NCBI GenBank assembly: GCA_034670405.1
Contig: JAXDDX010000070.1
Location: 1,994,001-2,058,000, forward strand
DNA length: 64,000 nt
Reading direction: 5' to 3'
DNA from: Hoplostethus atlanticus
Taxonomy: Eukaryota > Chordata > Actinopteri > Trachichthyiformes > Trachichthyidae
Position 1 is the first letter of the stretch. Every line of letters begins with the position of its first letter. Position numbers and translations under genes: made by a program. This document shows, piece after piece, positions 29,201 through 42,287 of the stretch. A model generated the notes under the pieces. It had not been told where the DNA came from and ran no database searches. It was given only the letters and a program-made list of their open reading frames with translations.

Positions 29201-30795
29201 TTAGTCCCTTTACGATTCTATGTTGGCGATCTTTGTCTGAGAACCCTTTTGCTAAGATGCTATTGAGAAAGCCATCCGTGGCCTGTCATGAAAGCTAATG
29301 TAGGTTTCAAACTCAAGCATCTCGCTTTATGTCTGTGGATGAAAACAATCTGACACTTGACACTTAACTGTTCTCTGTCACCAGTTGCTACTCCTACGTG
29401 GGCCGTCAAGGTGGTGGCCAGGTCGTGTCTCTCAACCGTCAGGGTTGTTTGTACCACGGAACCATCCAGCACGAGCTGCTCCACGCCCTCGGCTTCAACC
29501 ACGAGCAGACCTGCTCCGACAGGGACGACCACATCAGAGTGTACTGAGACAACATCATCAACGGTAAGATCTGCCGTCACTTTCTCGGACCTGCTTTTTT
29601 ACAACACATAACGCCGCGGACCCTCAGTGTCATCTCTTGGTGCAGATTGGAGTTTTAGCTCTACAGACATTTGGTCAACAGAAATAATGTCATGGTGAAA
29701 GTCGAAGTAAGGTTAGACTGAAGCCCGGTGAAAAAGGCAAATGGTAAGAGAGGAGGTAGCTAATTCTGAAACGTAGCACTTTTATCTTAAATTATCTAGC
29801 TTAGCTAGTTAGCCTAGCTGACATTCCAACTTAAAAAGTAACCATACTTAGCCAACATCAGAAATGCCATGGTGAATGAATGAATGAATGAATTTATATA
29901 TATATTATGTATACTTTGACCAGAGAGCTCCAAAAGTGCTTTGGCTCCGCCCATTGAGGTTTAACTCAACCAATGAAGTTATGCCTGCCGTCAGAGCAGC
30001 TCTGCCTCTGAAAAAATCTTTGTAATCTCTGTTTATATCTGCATCATTTTATGTTTCTGTGATTTTATATACGGGCCTTTTCCCTCCTCAGATATGAAGT
30101 ACAACTTCTACCTGATCAACACTCTGAACCAGGGAACTCCCTATGACTACAACTCTGTCATGCAGTATGAGAGGCACGGATGAGCTCATACTTATTGCAT
30201 TACATCAAATGTTCACACTTGCAGCAGCATCTTAATAGTAAGCGGGGAATCAACCCCAAGGTCAACCACAAGGGCAAACTCATCAGACTAAACCCGCTGA
30301 CCTTTGCTTTGCCTCGTGGTATCTGCGATCCTCCAGATATGCCTTCTCCAAGAACAACCTCCCCACCATGGTGCCCATTCCCAACAGCAATGTGTCCCTG
30401 GGACAAGCCACTGAGATGAGCAGCAATGACATCAAAAGGCTGAACAGATTGTACAAGTGCTGTGAGTACACCGTGATCTGGCTGGAATGATGCATACTCA
30501 CAATAACACTCAAGCAGTGTGTCCTCCTTTTGAGATCCATATTCACTTCCAGGTTTTCATATGGTGCTTTCACATCGTAAGACTCAAAGTTGTCTGACAA
30601 ATACTGCGTACATCTGTTGTTTTTTAACAAGGTGTGAGGTGTACTTCATGCAATGTATTTCTTTTCCATGTCACCCTCTACAGAAACTGCACACCTTGGG
30701 CCTGACTTCCGGCTGATGTCACCGGAGCGTGCTGATGAAGGAGATGGGGAATTCTTCCCGGGATTACAGGATTGCTATTGTCCAGTTACAATAAA
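26293..30795 (+). pseudogene. Astacin-family metalloprotease copy C (hatching-enzyme-like), probably a pseudogene
   Basis: This is a third, diverged member of the same family. Recognisable exons are 26293-26352 (signal peptide), 27531-27610 (propeptide), 28099-28254 (GGD switch, NADPC), 28397-28494, 29385-29563 (zinc site [12 protein letters not shown]), 30092-30173 (SVMQYE Met-turn) and 30337-30461. After 30461 a junction to 30684 would create TAA at once. Defects are visible. The propeptide exon needs a frame change near 27547. The 28397 exon is 98 nt against 118 nt in copies A and B, a 20-nt net loss that shifts frame and removes the cysteine-bearing segment. TGA at 29545-29547 lies in frame where the family normally has Trp, just after the zinc-site region. 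The donor at 30174 is GC, not GT. AATAAA at 30790-30795 ends the unit. The promoter and most splice sites survive, so decay may be recent. The alternative is sequencing or assembly error, but four separate lesions make this less likely. Confidence 0.75.
29640..30010. repeat. MITE of the same family in astacin copy C intron 6
   Basis: Shares GATTGGAGTTTTAGCTCTAC and TGAGGTTTAACTCAACCAATG with the elements at 9570 and 36848. It lies between exons 29385-29563 and 30092-30173. Confidence 0.5.
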
Positions 30796-31032
30796 CCTCA
30801 TCAACTTCAAAAGCATGACAGGCTCTTGTATGTGTCTGATTATTCAATGACATGGCTGCAGTTTTAAAAGCATCCATGTGACTTTGACAGGAATATAGAC
30901 ACGATGTTACAATTTAGAGATGTGAGTGGGACACCTTGCATTTATTTTCATAAAAGTAAACACAAAGAAATCAACCAACAATTTAAACTGTCTCATGGCA
31001 ACGTTTCCTCATCTGATATATTAGAAAACATA

Positions 31033-31038
31033 TTTATT
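31033..31038 (-). promoter_or_regulatory. Candidate poly(A) signal of fadd
   Basis: AATAAA on the minus strand, about 400 bases after the fadd stop codon. Other weaker sites may exist; choice is by position only. Confidence 0.25.
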
Positions 31039-31440
31039 TCCCTTGTATTTTCATTATTAATATCCTTATATTCAATATGTGAAGGTGTGCCTCTAGTCCC
31101 TCTGTTCTGACCTCTATTGTGATTCAGAAGAAAACAATTTCATAGTTTTGCTAATCGGCTTACATTCACAAGTCTGATGGGATGTCGAAGATAAGGACCA
31201 CAGAAGAAGTCACGCTGATTTTAGCGGCCTTTGAAAGTAAATGACTGTAACTGCCCAACATTTGTGCTCAGAGCAGAAAATGCAAGCCAAGAATTTCTCT
31301 GCCAATTACGATGCATCAAATTAGAAAGGATGAATGAGTTTCTTGTACATTCAGGGAGCTGATTTGTTCAAGTTTGCTTCAAATCCAGTTGGAGGGGAAC
31401 TTTTGTTTTCGTCCCCAAAGCTTGGATCTCTTCACCTCCA

Positions 31441-32894
31441 TCAATGTCCCGCATCCCTTAACTTTTCCTCCACTTTATCTGCAGTGAGGTTGTACTGGCA
31501 GTCTCTCAGGGCTTCAATGAGCAGCTTGGCCCGGGCTGCGGCTCCCTGGCTCTTACGCCACTCCTTCAGCAGCTCCACCACCGTCTCCTCCAGGTCCGCG
31601 GGGTGCCTTTTGGAGATGGAGTCCAGCTTGACCTCGATCAGACCCAGTTTGCGGCCCAGCTTACGCCAGGTCTTCCCGAGGTTCTCTGTAATCACCGTCG
31701 TGGCGATGTTGAGTTTAGCTGGGGGAGGGAAGAGAAAGCGTGCGTGACATAGGAAACATTCATACTTTTACCGAGATTAGACTCAGAAACTTATATATTC
31801 TTTAAAAACCTATTAGGTGCAGTGCAGTGCTGCACTTTTTGCACCAAATTTAAAAAGGGGCTGTTGAAAGGAAATCTCTTTTTTTGTTTCGTGATTGTTG
31901 TGATTTGTGTTATTTTGGCCATCGGATAGAACTCAATAAGAGTGTCTCATTAGAACCAATTGAAGTTAAGGGTTTCCCATGGTCAACCAGTGTAGTCAAT
32001 GCATCATCAATACAATAAACATGTAATCAATCAAACTGCATCATATCCATCATACCAGAGGTGGACGACATTGACTGGACCAGATCTGATTTTTAATAAA
32101 AGGACCCCATACATCAGCAAACTGATATATCAACCTAATATCACCTGATGATATCAACCTGATATCATTCAAACTGCTGCATTCAAATTTGTAAATAAGT
32201 AAGTGTCACTATTACTATTTGAAATGTACCAACTGTCTTTGTTTGGCAATAATAATAATAAAAAATATTGGTAATAATAATGATAATTTAATGTCCTACT
32301 GATTCTGCAGGTTGGCTAAATAATAGCAAAATAAAAACGCCCCAATTGTATTATTATTATTATTATTATTATTGGCCACTGATCTCACAGTTTGGTTGAG
32401 TAACAATGAAATAAACAAAGCCCCAATTGTATTATTTGTATTATTACTACTAGTAGGCCTAGTAGTAGTAGTAGTAGCAGTAGTGATTATTACCTTCTGC
32501 CCTATCTAGGTTAATCTTCCTCCTAAACAGCGCCCTCTGGCGGTTGTTTAAAACTTCCACTCCATTCCATTCCATTCCATTCCATACCTATCTCGGTTTC
32601 GTCGGGTTGGTTGACGGTACATCCAACCGCAGAATGACTTTCATAGGCGTTTAATTTCGCCGACAGATCCTGCCGGTGAACTTTGTCCAGAAGATCGAGC
32701 AGGAACTGCGGTTTGTCCGCTCCAAGTTCACCTCTTTCCATCAGAACTTGGAAAAGTGTGATTCCGGTATCGATCTTCTCCAGCCGACCTTTCGCGATAA
32801 CGTCTTTACAGAGGAACTTCATTTGTGTCAGTTGTTCAGCGAGCAGCTCATTGGAGATTTCCAGCAAAACGGCGTTAAACTGTGAAGAGCTCAT
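31441..32894 (-). CDS. fadd: FADD, Fas-associated death domain adaptor
   Basis: This cytoplasmic adaptor couples death receptors to caspase-8 in the death-inducing signalling complex. It has two coding exons on the minus strand: 32588-32894 and 31441-31718, joined by a GT-AG intron with matching phase (1). The product is 194 residues, the usual FADD length. Exon 1 encodes an N-terminal death effector domain (about residues 1-85, with the FLCKDVIAKGRLEKI segment and the late HRQDL motif). Exon 2 encodes the C-terminal death domain (about residues 105-190, with the TWRKLGRKLGL core). The ATG at 32892-32894 opens directly into the death effector domain. ano1 lies upstream on the same strand, the ordinary vertebrate arrangement. 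Intron 1 begins inside a (GGAAT)n repeat. The 3' end converges with astacin copy C. TTTATT at 31033-31038 is a possible minus-strand poly(A) signal. Confidence 0.93.
32562..32586 (-). repeat. (GGAAT)n pentanucleotide repeat at the start of fadd intron 1
   Basis: Five CCATT units on the plus strand begin immediately after the intron 1 donor, so the donor GTATGG leads directly into GGAAT repeats. Confidence 0.8.
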
Positions 32895-33182
32895 TCTGTC
32901 GGTGTAAGGCAGCGGCCCGCTCCTACCCCTTACTAGGAAGTACTGATATCTACTTTCACTTTACTTCTCCAGCAGGGGTGTCGTCATGTGTCACATACAC
33001 CCACAAATACGTATATTCTGGAACTTATTATTACTTATTATTATTATTTTATTTTTTCTCATACTTTTGATGTTTGTAGTATTGTTGTTGTTTGCTGTAA
33101 ATCACTCTTCCTGGTTGTTGTATCCCTCTGTTTTTCAATAAAATAATATTTAAAATAAATAAATAAAATAAAATAAAGGAGA

Positions 33183-33217
<35 letters not shown>

Positions 33218-36200
33218 AAAAAACTACTACTACGTGTTGTGACGATTATCTGTTTCGTCACGTTTCGAACGTCACGCTTAACTCCATTCAATAAAGTTTA
33301 AAGTTTTGCTTGTCGGCGTAAGTACAAACTCATTGCGGTCTGATACACAAGGCAGATAACCCATAAATACCACAGTATTTTAATAAAAATATGTTTATAT
33401 TTTATATATATATTTTATATTATATTATATTATATTTTATTAGAAAATATCTTTTAATAGCGTCCAAGTCACATGACCCAAAGACACCAAACTACCTTGT
33501 TTATGTTTACTAGCAATGGCCACATCATGCACACCCTTTGATTTGGCAAAATAAATGTTGAAAATATTTTATATGAATATGTTAATGCAAAATAATGGCT
33601 TTTCTTTCAATAGCTTATAATAGCAATTATATTTACTAATCAGTTACTTGAAATTAGATTAAAAAAAACTAACCGGATGCTGAGAACATACATGTGTCTT
33701 AAAATGCATGAAAAAATGAAAATATCTAAAATGAAGGTATTGACATCTCACAACTTATTTTATTGTAACTAGTTACAATATGGCAACAGATGGAGAATGA
33801 CATCTCACGTGGGACATCAAGGGAATGGCTTAAAATCAGATTCTGACATCAGGTTATCAAAGAGGAAAATATCCTAACTAAAACAGAGGCTCTGTAGCCT
33901 CGTGGCACATAATTGATCACTGAATATCAACACCAATCCTACGTACATGTACAGTATTAACAGTATTAAGAGTTGGTAAAAAAAACAACTAAAAAACGAC
34001 AACTCCACAGTTCGCTTAATAAAATGTGCAGTTTGTTTTTTGCTCTAAAGATAAGAGCGAGTCATAGCCCTGGAAAAAGTCAAATCTTTTATCTACTCTG
34101 CATGACAAAATGTCTTGGCAGCCGGTAAAATGGATGATCTTCTCCCAGGTATCCGTCGAGACAAAATAAAACGTGTCCATGTTCATACTTTCCAGTGTAT
34201 TGGATGAATGACATAAAGACAGTAAGATATAGTATATATATATCATTGAAAATCTCAAATTTAAGAATACATTCTAATAGTCTGGGGTGATTTGGAGTCA
34301 TTCTATATTTACATCTTGGTCAATAGGGGCAGGATCGGTATTCTTATCTAAAATATAGGCATTCACTGAATGTAAGACTACATTTTGCAGTTTGAAATAT
34401 TCTTGTGGATATATGAAATATTATTTAGTGTTTGTGCTTGAATATTTAAATAATTGCAGCTTTAGAACAATCTCAAAGGTTTTATAAAGTTATTAAGGTT
34501 AGTACAAATATTAAGAAAGTGTTGCCTTTGAGTCAGGCTCCTGCTTTTACTAGTATATTGTCACATTTTGTATGGAAACTGCTAACTGGAAATACTAACT
34601 GGGCTTGTGATCAGTCGTCGCTTGTAAACCCCCGGACTAACTGGGAGGCTGTGGGAGGGGAAGGCCAAAGAGTAACGCGTTCCCTTTCCTCAACAACTGC
34701 TGCTGAGGTCGCTGTCACTGTTGTTGCGTTCCAGAGATGTTGGAAAGTCAGAGATTTGTCAACCCTGATCCTAAAAACAGACTTAACTTGGATTTTCAGC
34801 ATTGCGTGATCTTAAATTTGTAAAAAGCTCCCGTGTGGCGAATGGTTAAACAAATTAATTTGAAATGTAAAGCGGCACTTACAGTTGCCAACATTCATGC
34901 TAATTAGCTAGCTAACACTGTCAACATAATTGCCATAACATTAGCCGTCGCATGGGGAACAGTATTTTACATTGGGCAAAGAAAATCTCGCGGGCGTCCG
35001 TTTTTCTCCCCTGGCTTTTCTGGGCTTGGCTGCTGGAATGTAGGAGGTTGTGATTATGACCCATCAGCCGGGGATTTCGACTTCCAACTCTGAATGGAAC
35101 GCAGCATTAACCCCCCAATTGTGAAGAAGAGCATGGTGACTGCACTACTTTGCACGTTGGTGGTTCCACATGGCAGTGAGAGGTAGCAGTTGGAAAAATT
35201 TGAACTTCAATACCCAGAAATCCTACAAGGTCAGTCACTTTGTGATTTAGGCTCATAAAATGGCTGTATTTGTACATAAATATCTTGCCCAGTTCAGCTT
35301 TGCAAATTCCAGTTTGTTGGAATGAATAATAGTCCCTTTAATGTGACTTGTGCTTCCAGGACTAAGTGGCAGCCCTCTGAACGTTTTTAAAAAGCCGGTG
35401 AGTATTATCAGGCTTTGCGTTCACACTCAAAACATATTAAAACTGCGAGTAATACGAAGCTTGTATAAGAGAACAGGATAAATCAAAAGGCTGTTTCACA
35501 AAGACAGGAAACAAGGTCTTCCAAAGCCTTGCGGTCTATCCGAACAACCAAGGCAGATGCTTATAATGGAAAAAAAAGAAAACAGCTTATTTTAGCTTGA
35601 CAATATTGCATATTCAAAAAAGGTATACAGAAATCAATTCCTGCATTGTGTTTAACTGTGCAAAAAAATAAAATAAAATAAAAGAAGAAAAGGCCTATCT
35701 GAGCTTTAAATATGGCTGATATCAGGACTGAGAAGGTGAGTTGATACATATATAGGGTGGGGGTAGGAGAGTGAACCCAGAAATAATTTAAACTTGTTGA
35801 ATTGATCACGTGTAGATGATAGAGAATTTGATCAAGAAAAAATGTTTGTTCTCAAAACTGGATTCCTCTTGCTTATGCGCTGATATGAAAACAGCAGTTC
35901 AAAAGGAACCCATGGATAAGTAGGGGCGATAAATTGAAAAAAAAGTGACTTCCATTTGTTCCGACTTGATAGAGGAGAGGAAACAGACTTAAGACTGGGG
36001 AGATACAACCGAATCCCAGAAAGAGGAAGTTCTGCTTAGCAGGACTATTTGGACGGACGGATGGAGGCTGTCTTCTAAACAAATGCTGCATTCAAGTCTC
36101 ATGGGTAAGTACGTCTCCAACGTACTGAATTGTGACGTCGCCAACAAGGAAATAGCAGGACACAACTACTTGCTAGATTTCTGGATTGTGGTAGACATTG

Positions 36201-36383
36201 CAATATTTGGTTTGCCGTAAAACAACAAACACACTAAGTTCACGTGTGTTAAGTGTTAAAAAGCCGATCAGGAGCAACCAGAGTCTACAGAAAACTTCAA
36301 TCATGGTGTCTTGACGACCTCAAGTGAGTTCGAATCGTGAACGCTTCCAAGTCGTTGCTTAAAACTGTCAGGTCATTCCCGCA
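32895..36383 (+). other. Intergenic interval between fadd and ano1
   Basis: Holds the fadd promoter side and the ano1 3' flank. A (CTA)n run at 33184-33233 and AT-rich tracts (33390-33450) are visible. No further gene is recognised. Confidence 0.4.
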
Positions 36384-36389
36384 TTTATT
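36384..36389 (-). promoter_or_regulatory. Candidate poly(A) signal of ano1
   Basis: AATAAA on the minus strand, about 200 bases after the ano1 stop codon (36585-36587). Confidence 0.3.
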
Positions 36390-36584
36390 CCCATATGACA
36401 TGAATGCAGCAAAAGCTTTGTTCTGATGATGGTTAACGGTGAGCCGTGCTCACATACCTACCAGCTAGGTATGTGCTGCTAGTATCTAGCTGTATAAGTT
36501 GTTAGCGATCTTTACAGCTAGCATAATTGCTTGTTGCTATGTTAGCACTTGTTTTCCAACACGCCAGCACTTGGCAGTTGGCAG

Positions 36585-39500
36585 TTAGGAGCTAGCGGCA
36601 TTATAGTGTGAGGCAGGGCGTGAGCGGGGCTGCGGAGGGCTCTGATTGGCTGATGGGGAAGGAGTGCAGTTGTCCTGGTTATGGTTGTCCCGCGCTGCAA
36701 GCCTCTTGCCCTGCTCCTCCTTCATGAAAAGCTCCACCATGAGGATCTTCTCCTTGTGGATTTGGAGGCTGATATCCTTGGGGATGTCTGGGATCAGCCA
36801 GTCCACAAAGTCACTCATCAGCATCACCACATTCTGCAGAGGGAATGGAGATAGTAGATTGGAGTTTAGTCCTACAAACATTTCTCGGAGGCAGAGCTGC
36901 TCTAAAGGCAGAAATAATCCCATTGGTTGAGTTAAACCTTAATGGGCCAAAGAACCAGTGTTTCGGGCTACTTTCGACTAAAGTGCTAAAAAATGCAATC
37001 TAGCCATGCTAAGTTATCTAGGTTAGCTAGTTAGCCTAACTGACCTTCCAAGATCACCATTGCTATGGTCGTGAATGCTCTACCCACTGAGGTTTAACTC
37101 AACCAAAGAGATTATTTCTGCATCCAAGAGTGGTGAGATATCTATCCAAGCAACCACAAAAACCATATAGAGCTGTATGTATCCAACTGGAGCTTCAGCT
37201 ACATTACTGAAGCCATAATTTCAGTTTCATTGAACTGAAAATTGAATGCGACTAATCAAAAGAAGCAAGCGGTAAGGTTTATTGTGTGTGCACATAGCAC
37301 TAATAGTTTTTTGGAAGACAATGGATTAAAATGTCCTTTTGATGAACAATTTAATGTTTGCTTTAGCCTAGTCATACACAGTGCTGAGTCCTGCTTCTAC
37401 GTCACCTGGTTACTCATCAATCCCTGGAATCAGAGGTGCAAATGAAGCATGTGAGTAGTAATCGGATCAAGCCGAAATTGGTGTGAGTGGACGAGAAGAA
37501 GAAAACCAGAGGCCAAGTTCAAGCTGTTCCTTCCATAGGCTTTATCAGATTCAAGCCCGAAGAGAGCCCTCCATCCCATTTTCAGAACTCATTAAATTGC
37601 CTCATATTTGACTCCGGGGGGCCATAAATTGATCAAATCTGAATGACAAACGGTATATGACGTGCCTACTTGTCAGTGTGTGTACGTTTCGAACCTGAAA
37701 GACGATAACGAAAGCGAGGCGTGCTGCCAGAATGGCCCAGAACTCCTTGGAGAGTTCGTATGGTGTGTTGGACCAGGGAGGCTCTCTGTAGTCTTTATAT
37801 CTAAAGGGAGACAGAGAGGAAGAGGAAGAGTCAATTAATTTGATAACGCATCAAACTATATTTTATTTAAAGCTACATAATGTTTTCACTGGTTGTACTC
37901 CCCATAAAAATGAAGACCGTTTACATCTTTACATCATTGGATTTCAATAGAGCGTTTTAGTGTCCTGTGGTGTTTCAGAGGCTCGCCCACCCCATTGAAC
38001 CCTTACCTGCATATTTCCACGTTGTAGCCCAGGTGCATCGGCTGGAGAGGGTGCTTGTCCGTCTGGAAATCACTGACTTTGAAGTAAGACAGGGTGTGGT
38101 TGACAAAGCCGTGCATGGAGCCGTCGGGGCTGTACATGTATTGGTAGACCAGCCGCGGGATGAAGTCAGATGTGAACGAGATGACAAAGGCCTGGCGATG
38201 AACAGGAAATGGATCACCTTCTCTTTTCATGAAATTGGCTGAGCAGGTACAACTGTGACCCCCTTATTGATTTCACCCAAGAATGTAGAGGAGGGTAAAC
38301 CCATCCCACCTTATTTGAGACCTACTTTAACCTGACACAAATCTTATGGCTTAATGTGTACATGTCATGGAACTGTAATCAAACTATGAGGATGGGGTCT
38401 TCAAATAGAAATTATTTTTGTTTATATTGGTGGTTGTTTTGTTTGATGATCCCCAACTGGAGGTCATACTTACCCCCCTTTTTAATGACTACTCCATCCC
38501 TGATTTCACCTACTAAATCCACTTCACTTATTATATAGATGTAGATGACATGTAGATGCAAGGAGGAGACGGGGGTTTGAAAGCCTTCAGACAAGTGAGG
38601 CATGGCTTATGCAAAAAGGAAGCAACTTCACGAGAGTTCATACATTATGTATACTCAGCATGTGATCGTTGAAGGGACATCGCAAATACTGATGAAACCT
38701 TTTGAAGACCTACCATTAAACTAAAAGCTCTTGTGACAGCCAGGTGATGTTTGGGCTATCCATCTGACATGGTTCCAAATGAAGACGTCTTTCTTGACTG
38801 AACTTATTATTTCTCAACTATAAAAGCATTCTTTCAGACCAGCCCTGGTATGTTTTGTACGGCTGTACAACGATGGGAAGGCAATAAGACTTACATTGAC
38901 GATGACTGCTACCTTGCTAAGGCCTCTCAAGAGATTGTACCAGATGCCTGCAGAAAGAGAGAAGAAACATTGTGATGAAAACAACAGCTTCAACATGCTA
39001 ACAGGAGGTCATGTAAGATGTGCCACCACTAGATGGCGCAAACGCCATCGCTCGGAAAAGTGGCAAGACTTAACTGTGTTGTAGGAATGAGTGCATTGTG
39101 ATAATCTGCAGTGCAAGTGTAAGTCAATGTCACATTTATAGTATAGTAACACCTCTTGAAAAATAAGTCTCCCTAATCTTCAAAATCAAAGTGTTAAGCC
39201 CTCAAACGGCTCAACATCTTTAGGTTGAATTGAAAATGTGACGGGATACTCATCGTTTCCTCATCCACACCTACCAATGTCTTTGGCTCGGGCGGCGATA
39301 GGCCTGCGCAGCTCCATGACAAACTTCTTGGCATCCAGGCGGATCTCGATGATATTATTCAGCAGAGCAAAGAGTGGAGCCAGGGGGAAGGAGGCCACGA
39401 ACAGAGTCACCATCCCAAACTGGATGACTAGAGAGTCAGACGAGAAGAGAAGCACCAGATAATGAATGAATAGATTGCCTTTCGCAACCTTTAGCAACTG

Positions 39501-42254
39501 CCTCTGGAGACGCTGGGGGTGAAAGCACTGCAATAATGGCAGAGAAACTACTTTGGGTGGCTGGACAAACAGAATTTCAAAAAAGGTTGAGTGGTGGATG
39601 ACAAACGTTGGGTTAAATAGAAGCTCGTTTAGAATAGGAGACAGTTAGATGGTTAGTTAGTTGGTCTGTTGTTGTCCCTTGTATTCAGTTCAATGTGTAC
39701 CAGTTTCATTCTAAAACTACAGAGCAGATTTGATGGGAAACACTAGAGCCGACAGCAGCTCTCTCTCCTCCTCAGTGTGTGTTCTCACTCTGTGTGCGTC
39801 TTCATTGGCTGTTGCCAGGTTACGCAGTCACGAGTGGGAGGGCGGCGGGAGTTGGACTGAGATTTAAAAATGGCCTCTTCTTCAAGTCCTCATGTCAAAC
39901 GCAAAAGACTGTAAAAATATTGCTGTGAATGTGAAGCCCGCTGATCAACTGTCCTTGGTGTTTTTGTTGCTATCGTTAATTGAAAGGCTATTTGAGCACT
40001 TTAAACTACAACGTTGGGCATGCTAATAAACTACCAGTTCTACCACTGTCAGCCCCTCGGGTCCTGGAGGGAACACAGCTGCCCCGTATCAGTGATCAAC
40101 CAGCTACAGGCTGGCAGAGACGGACAGAGAGGAAGGTGGTCGACGGAGGTGAACGAACCGAATCACTGAGGTGGTGAGTAGAATCGGAAGGAGTGTTAAC
40201 GCTGATCTGACTGCCCTGTGTATGACCCTTGCTTTAGACCGGACCCCGACGGAGTATACCCCCTTGGACCCACATGGATTCCCCCCGACTACTGCTTGCT
40301 AAATGGACAAACGGACCTGGACGCTAACCCCGTGCCTGCCCTGTGTCTCAGTGTCCCTGCAGTTTGTACGAGCCACCGCGACTTCGGCTAGACGACTCCC
40401 CCGGTCTGGGAAGAGTCTGAGTTCCCTTTCGCCTCCTCCCCGCTCCCCTGCACGTTCTAATAAAGAACTACTGTTAATTCTCACCACAAGCAGGACTTGT
40501 CTGGTCTTCCTTCGCCGCAACAGCACAGTTTTACCACACTAGCTAACCAGTTGATTTTAGTCATGAAACATGTAAACCCTGCTAGGTTGATCAATCCATA
40601 TCTACTGAGGTTCAACCATAATGACAACAAGACTGTATATGTTAGCATGCTGCTGAAAGAAGACCTCTAACTGACCAAGTCCAATCAACATTTTCAGTAT
40701 CAACTACTCTTTCCCAAAGATAGCAACCACACCATCACCTTTCCTTTTCCATTCTTTCTTATTCATTTTCTATGAAGCTGTATATTGGTATACAAATAGA
40801 AACGCATTTTGAAGCAGAAATTAATTGGTACTCCCTTTTAACTATATGTGTTCATATGGTGCAGAGGAAGCTTGAGTCAGTCCTCGTTTTAGAAATCTCT
40901 TTCCCTCAAGTGGGCTCCTAGGACCAGACAGTTATTATCTGCCCCGATGGAGCAATTATGACCGGCACCATAGACCATAAGCTCTGACCATATACTTATC
41001 TTCACAGAGCACAGTAGGCACACACACACACTAAGACATGCACTGCAGTTTCACCCAACTTCCTTGTCTACTCTCAAGCCACACACTCTCTAACACAAAT
41101 CATCCTATAGAACAGAGACTCTCAAACGTTTTGCCTTTTGTTGCCTTTAAACCAAAGAAACACCAATGTGCTGATGCTGCCATTTTTTATTTGATTGTTA
41201 TGCCATTTAATAAATAATTGGAGCTAAGAGGCTGAAAACAGTCACAATGAAAAAAAGACTTGAAAGCATGATTATACGTCTGTGTATATTAGATGTATAT
41301 TTTATCTCCACTCATTTGACAACAGAAAAGATAATGACTACGTTTTGTCATAAGGTCCAACACTTCTGCTGCTCGGCACCCAGAATCTGGCAGAGTGGGG
41401 AAAGAATAATTGGTCCTCTACTTCATACAAATCAATACACAGTGTGGAAAAAGCCAATTAATCACTCTATCAAGAGCAAAACACAACGTAACAAGGCTCT
41501 TTGATCAACGAGTTGTGATACTCCCATTGGCTTCTGATATTGTTGTGTGGTACCTGGCCGGTTAGCATGAGCGTATGTGTGAGATTTGCTGTTAGTGTGC
41601 ATGCTTGTTTGCACGTGACTCACTCATCTCCATGTACTCGGGGCTGAGGCCGATGAAGGGACCCAGGAAGTGGTCCTTCTCGTGCCGATGCAGGACTTTG
41701 TTCAGCTCCTCCTCTTGCTCCCTGTCCATCTTCCTTTTGCGGAGCAGTTTCTTCAGCTTCCTGCGCAGTAACAAATGACATTTCCTCTTATTACTATAAT
41801 TGAACAGATTTCTGTGCATGTCTTCGAGTGTTATCTGAAGTACTTTTGCATACATATTTTGACTGAATTATTGTGTTACGTCTGAAATCACATCTGGGCG
41901 TTGCATTAGAAACCGGCCATGTGGAGGAAACAACCTAACTAACGGTAACTATCCCGAAGGTTTTAAAGACAGAATTCATTGCTTACTGTTGTGACTGTTG
42001 CATTCCTTATTATTAGTGTCAAGAACATTTGATGAATGTGTAGGATGTAACTGTATTTTGCTCAGACCGCCCCGGAGGCGTGTCTGACAACCAGACAGGT
42101 ATTGCAACAATTCCTTTCAGATGCAAATGTGAGTGTGTGTGCATGCTTCACCTGGCGTCTGTTTGGCTGGGTGATCCACCTATCTCCATCTTTGCGTGTT
42201 AGTTGCGTATGTTGGCGTGTGTGTGAAAGTGCACACGTTTGCAGATGTCGCACA

Positions 42255-42287
<33 letters not shown>

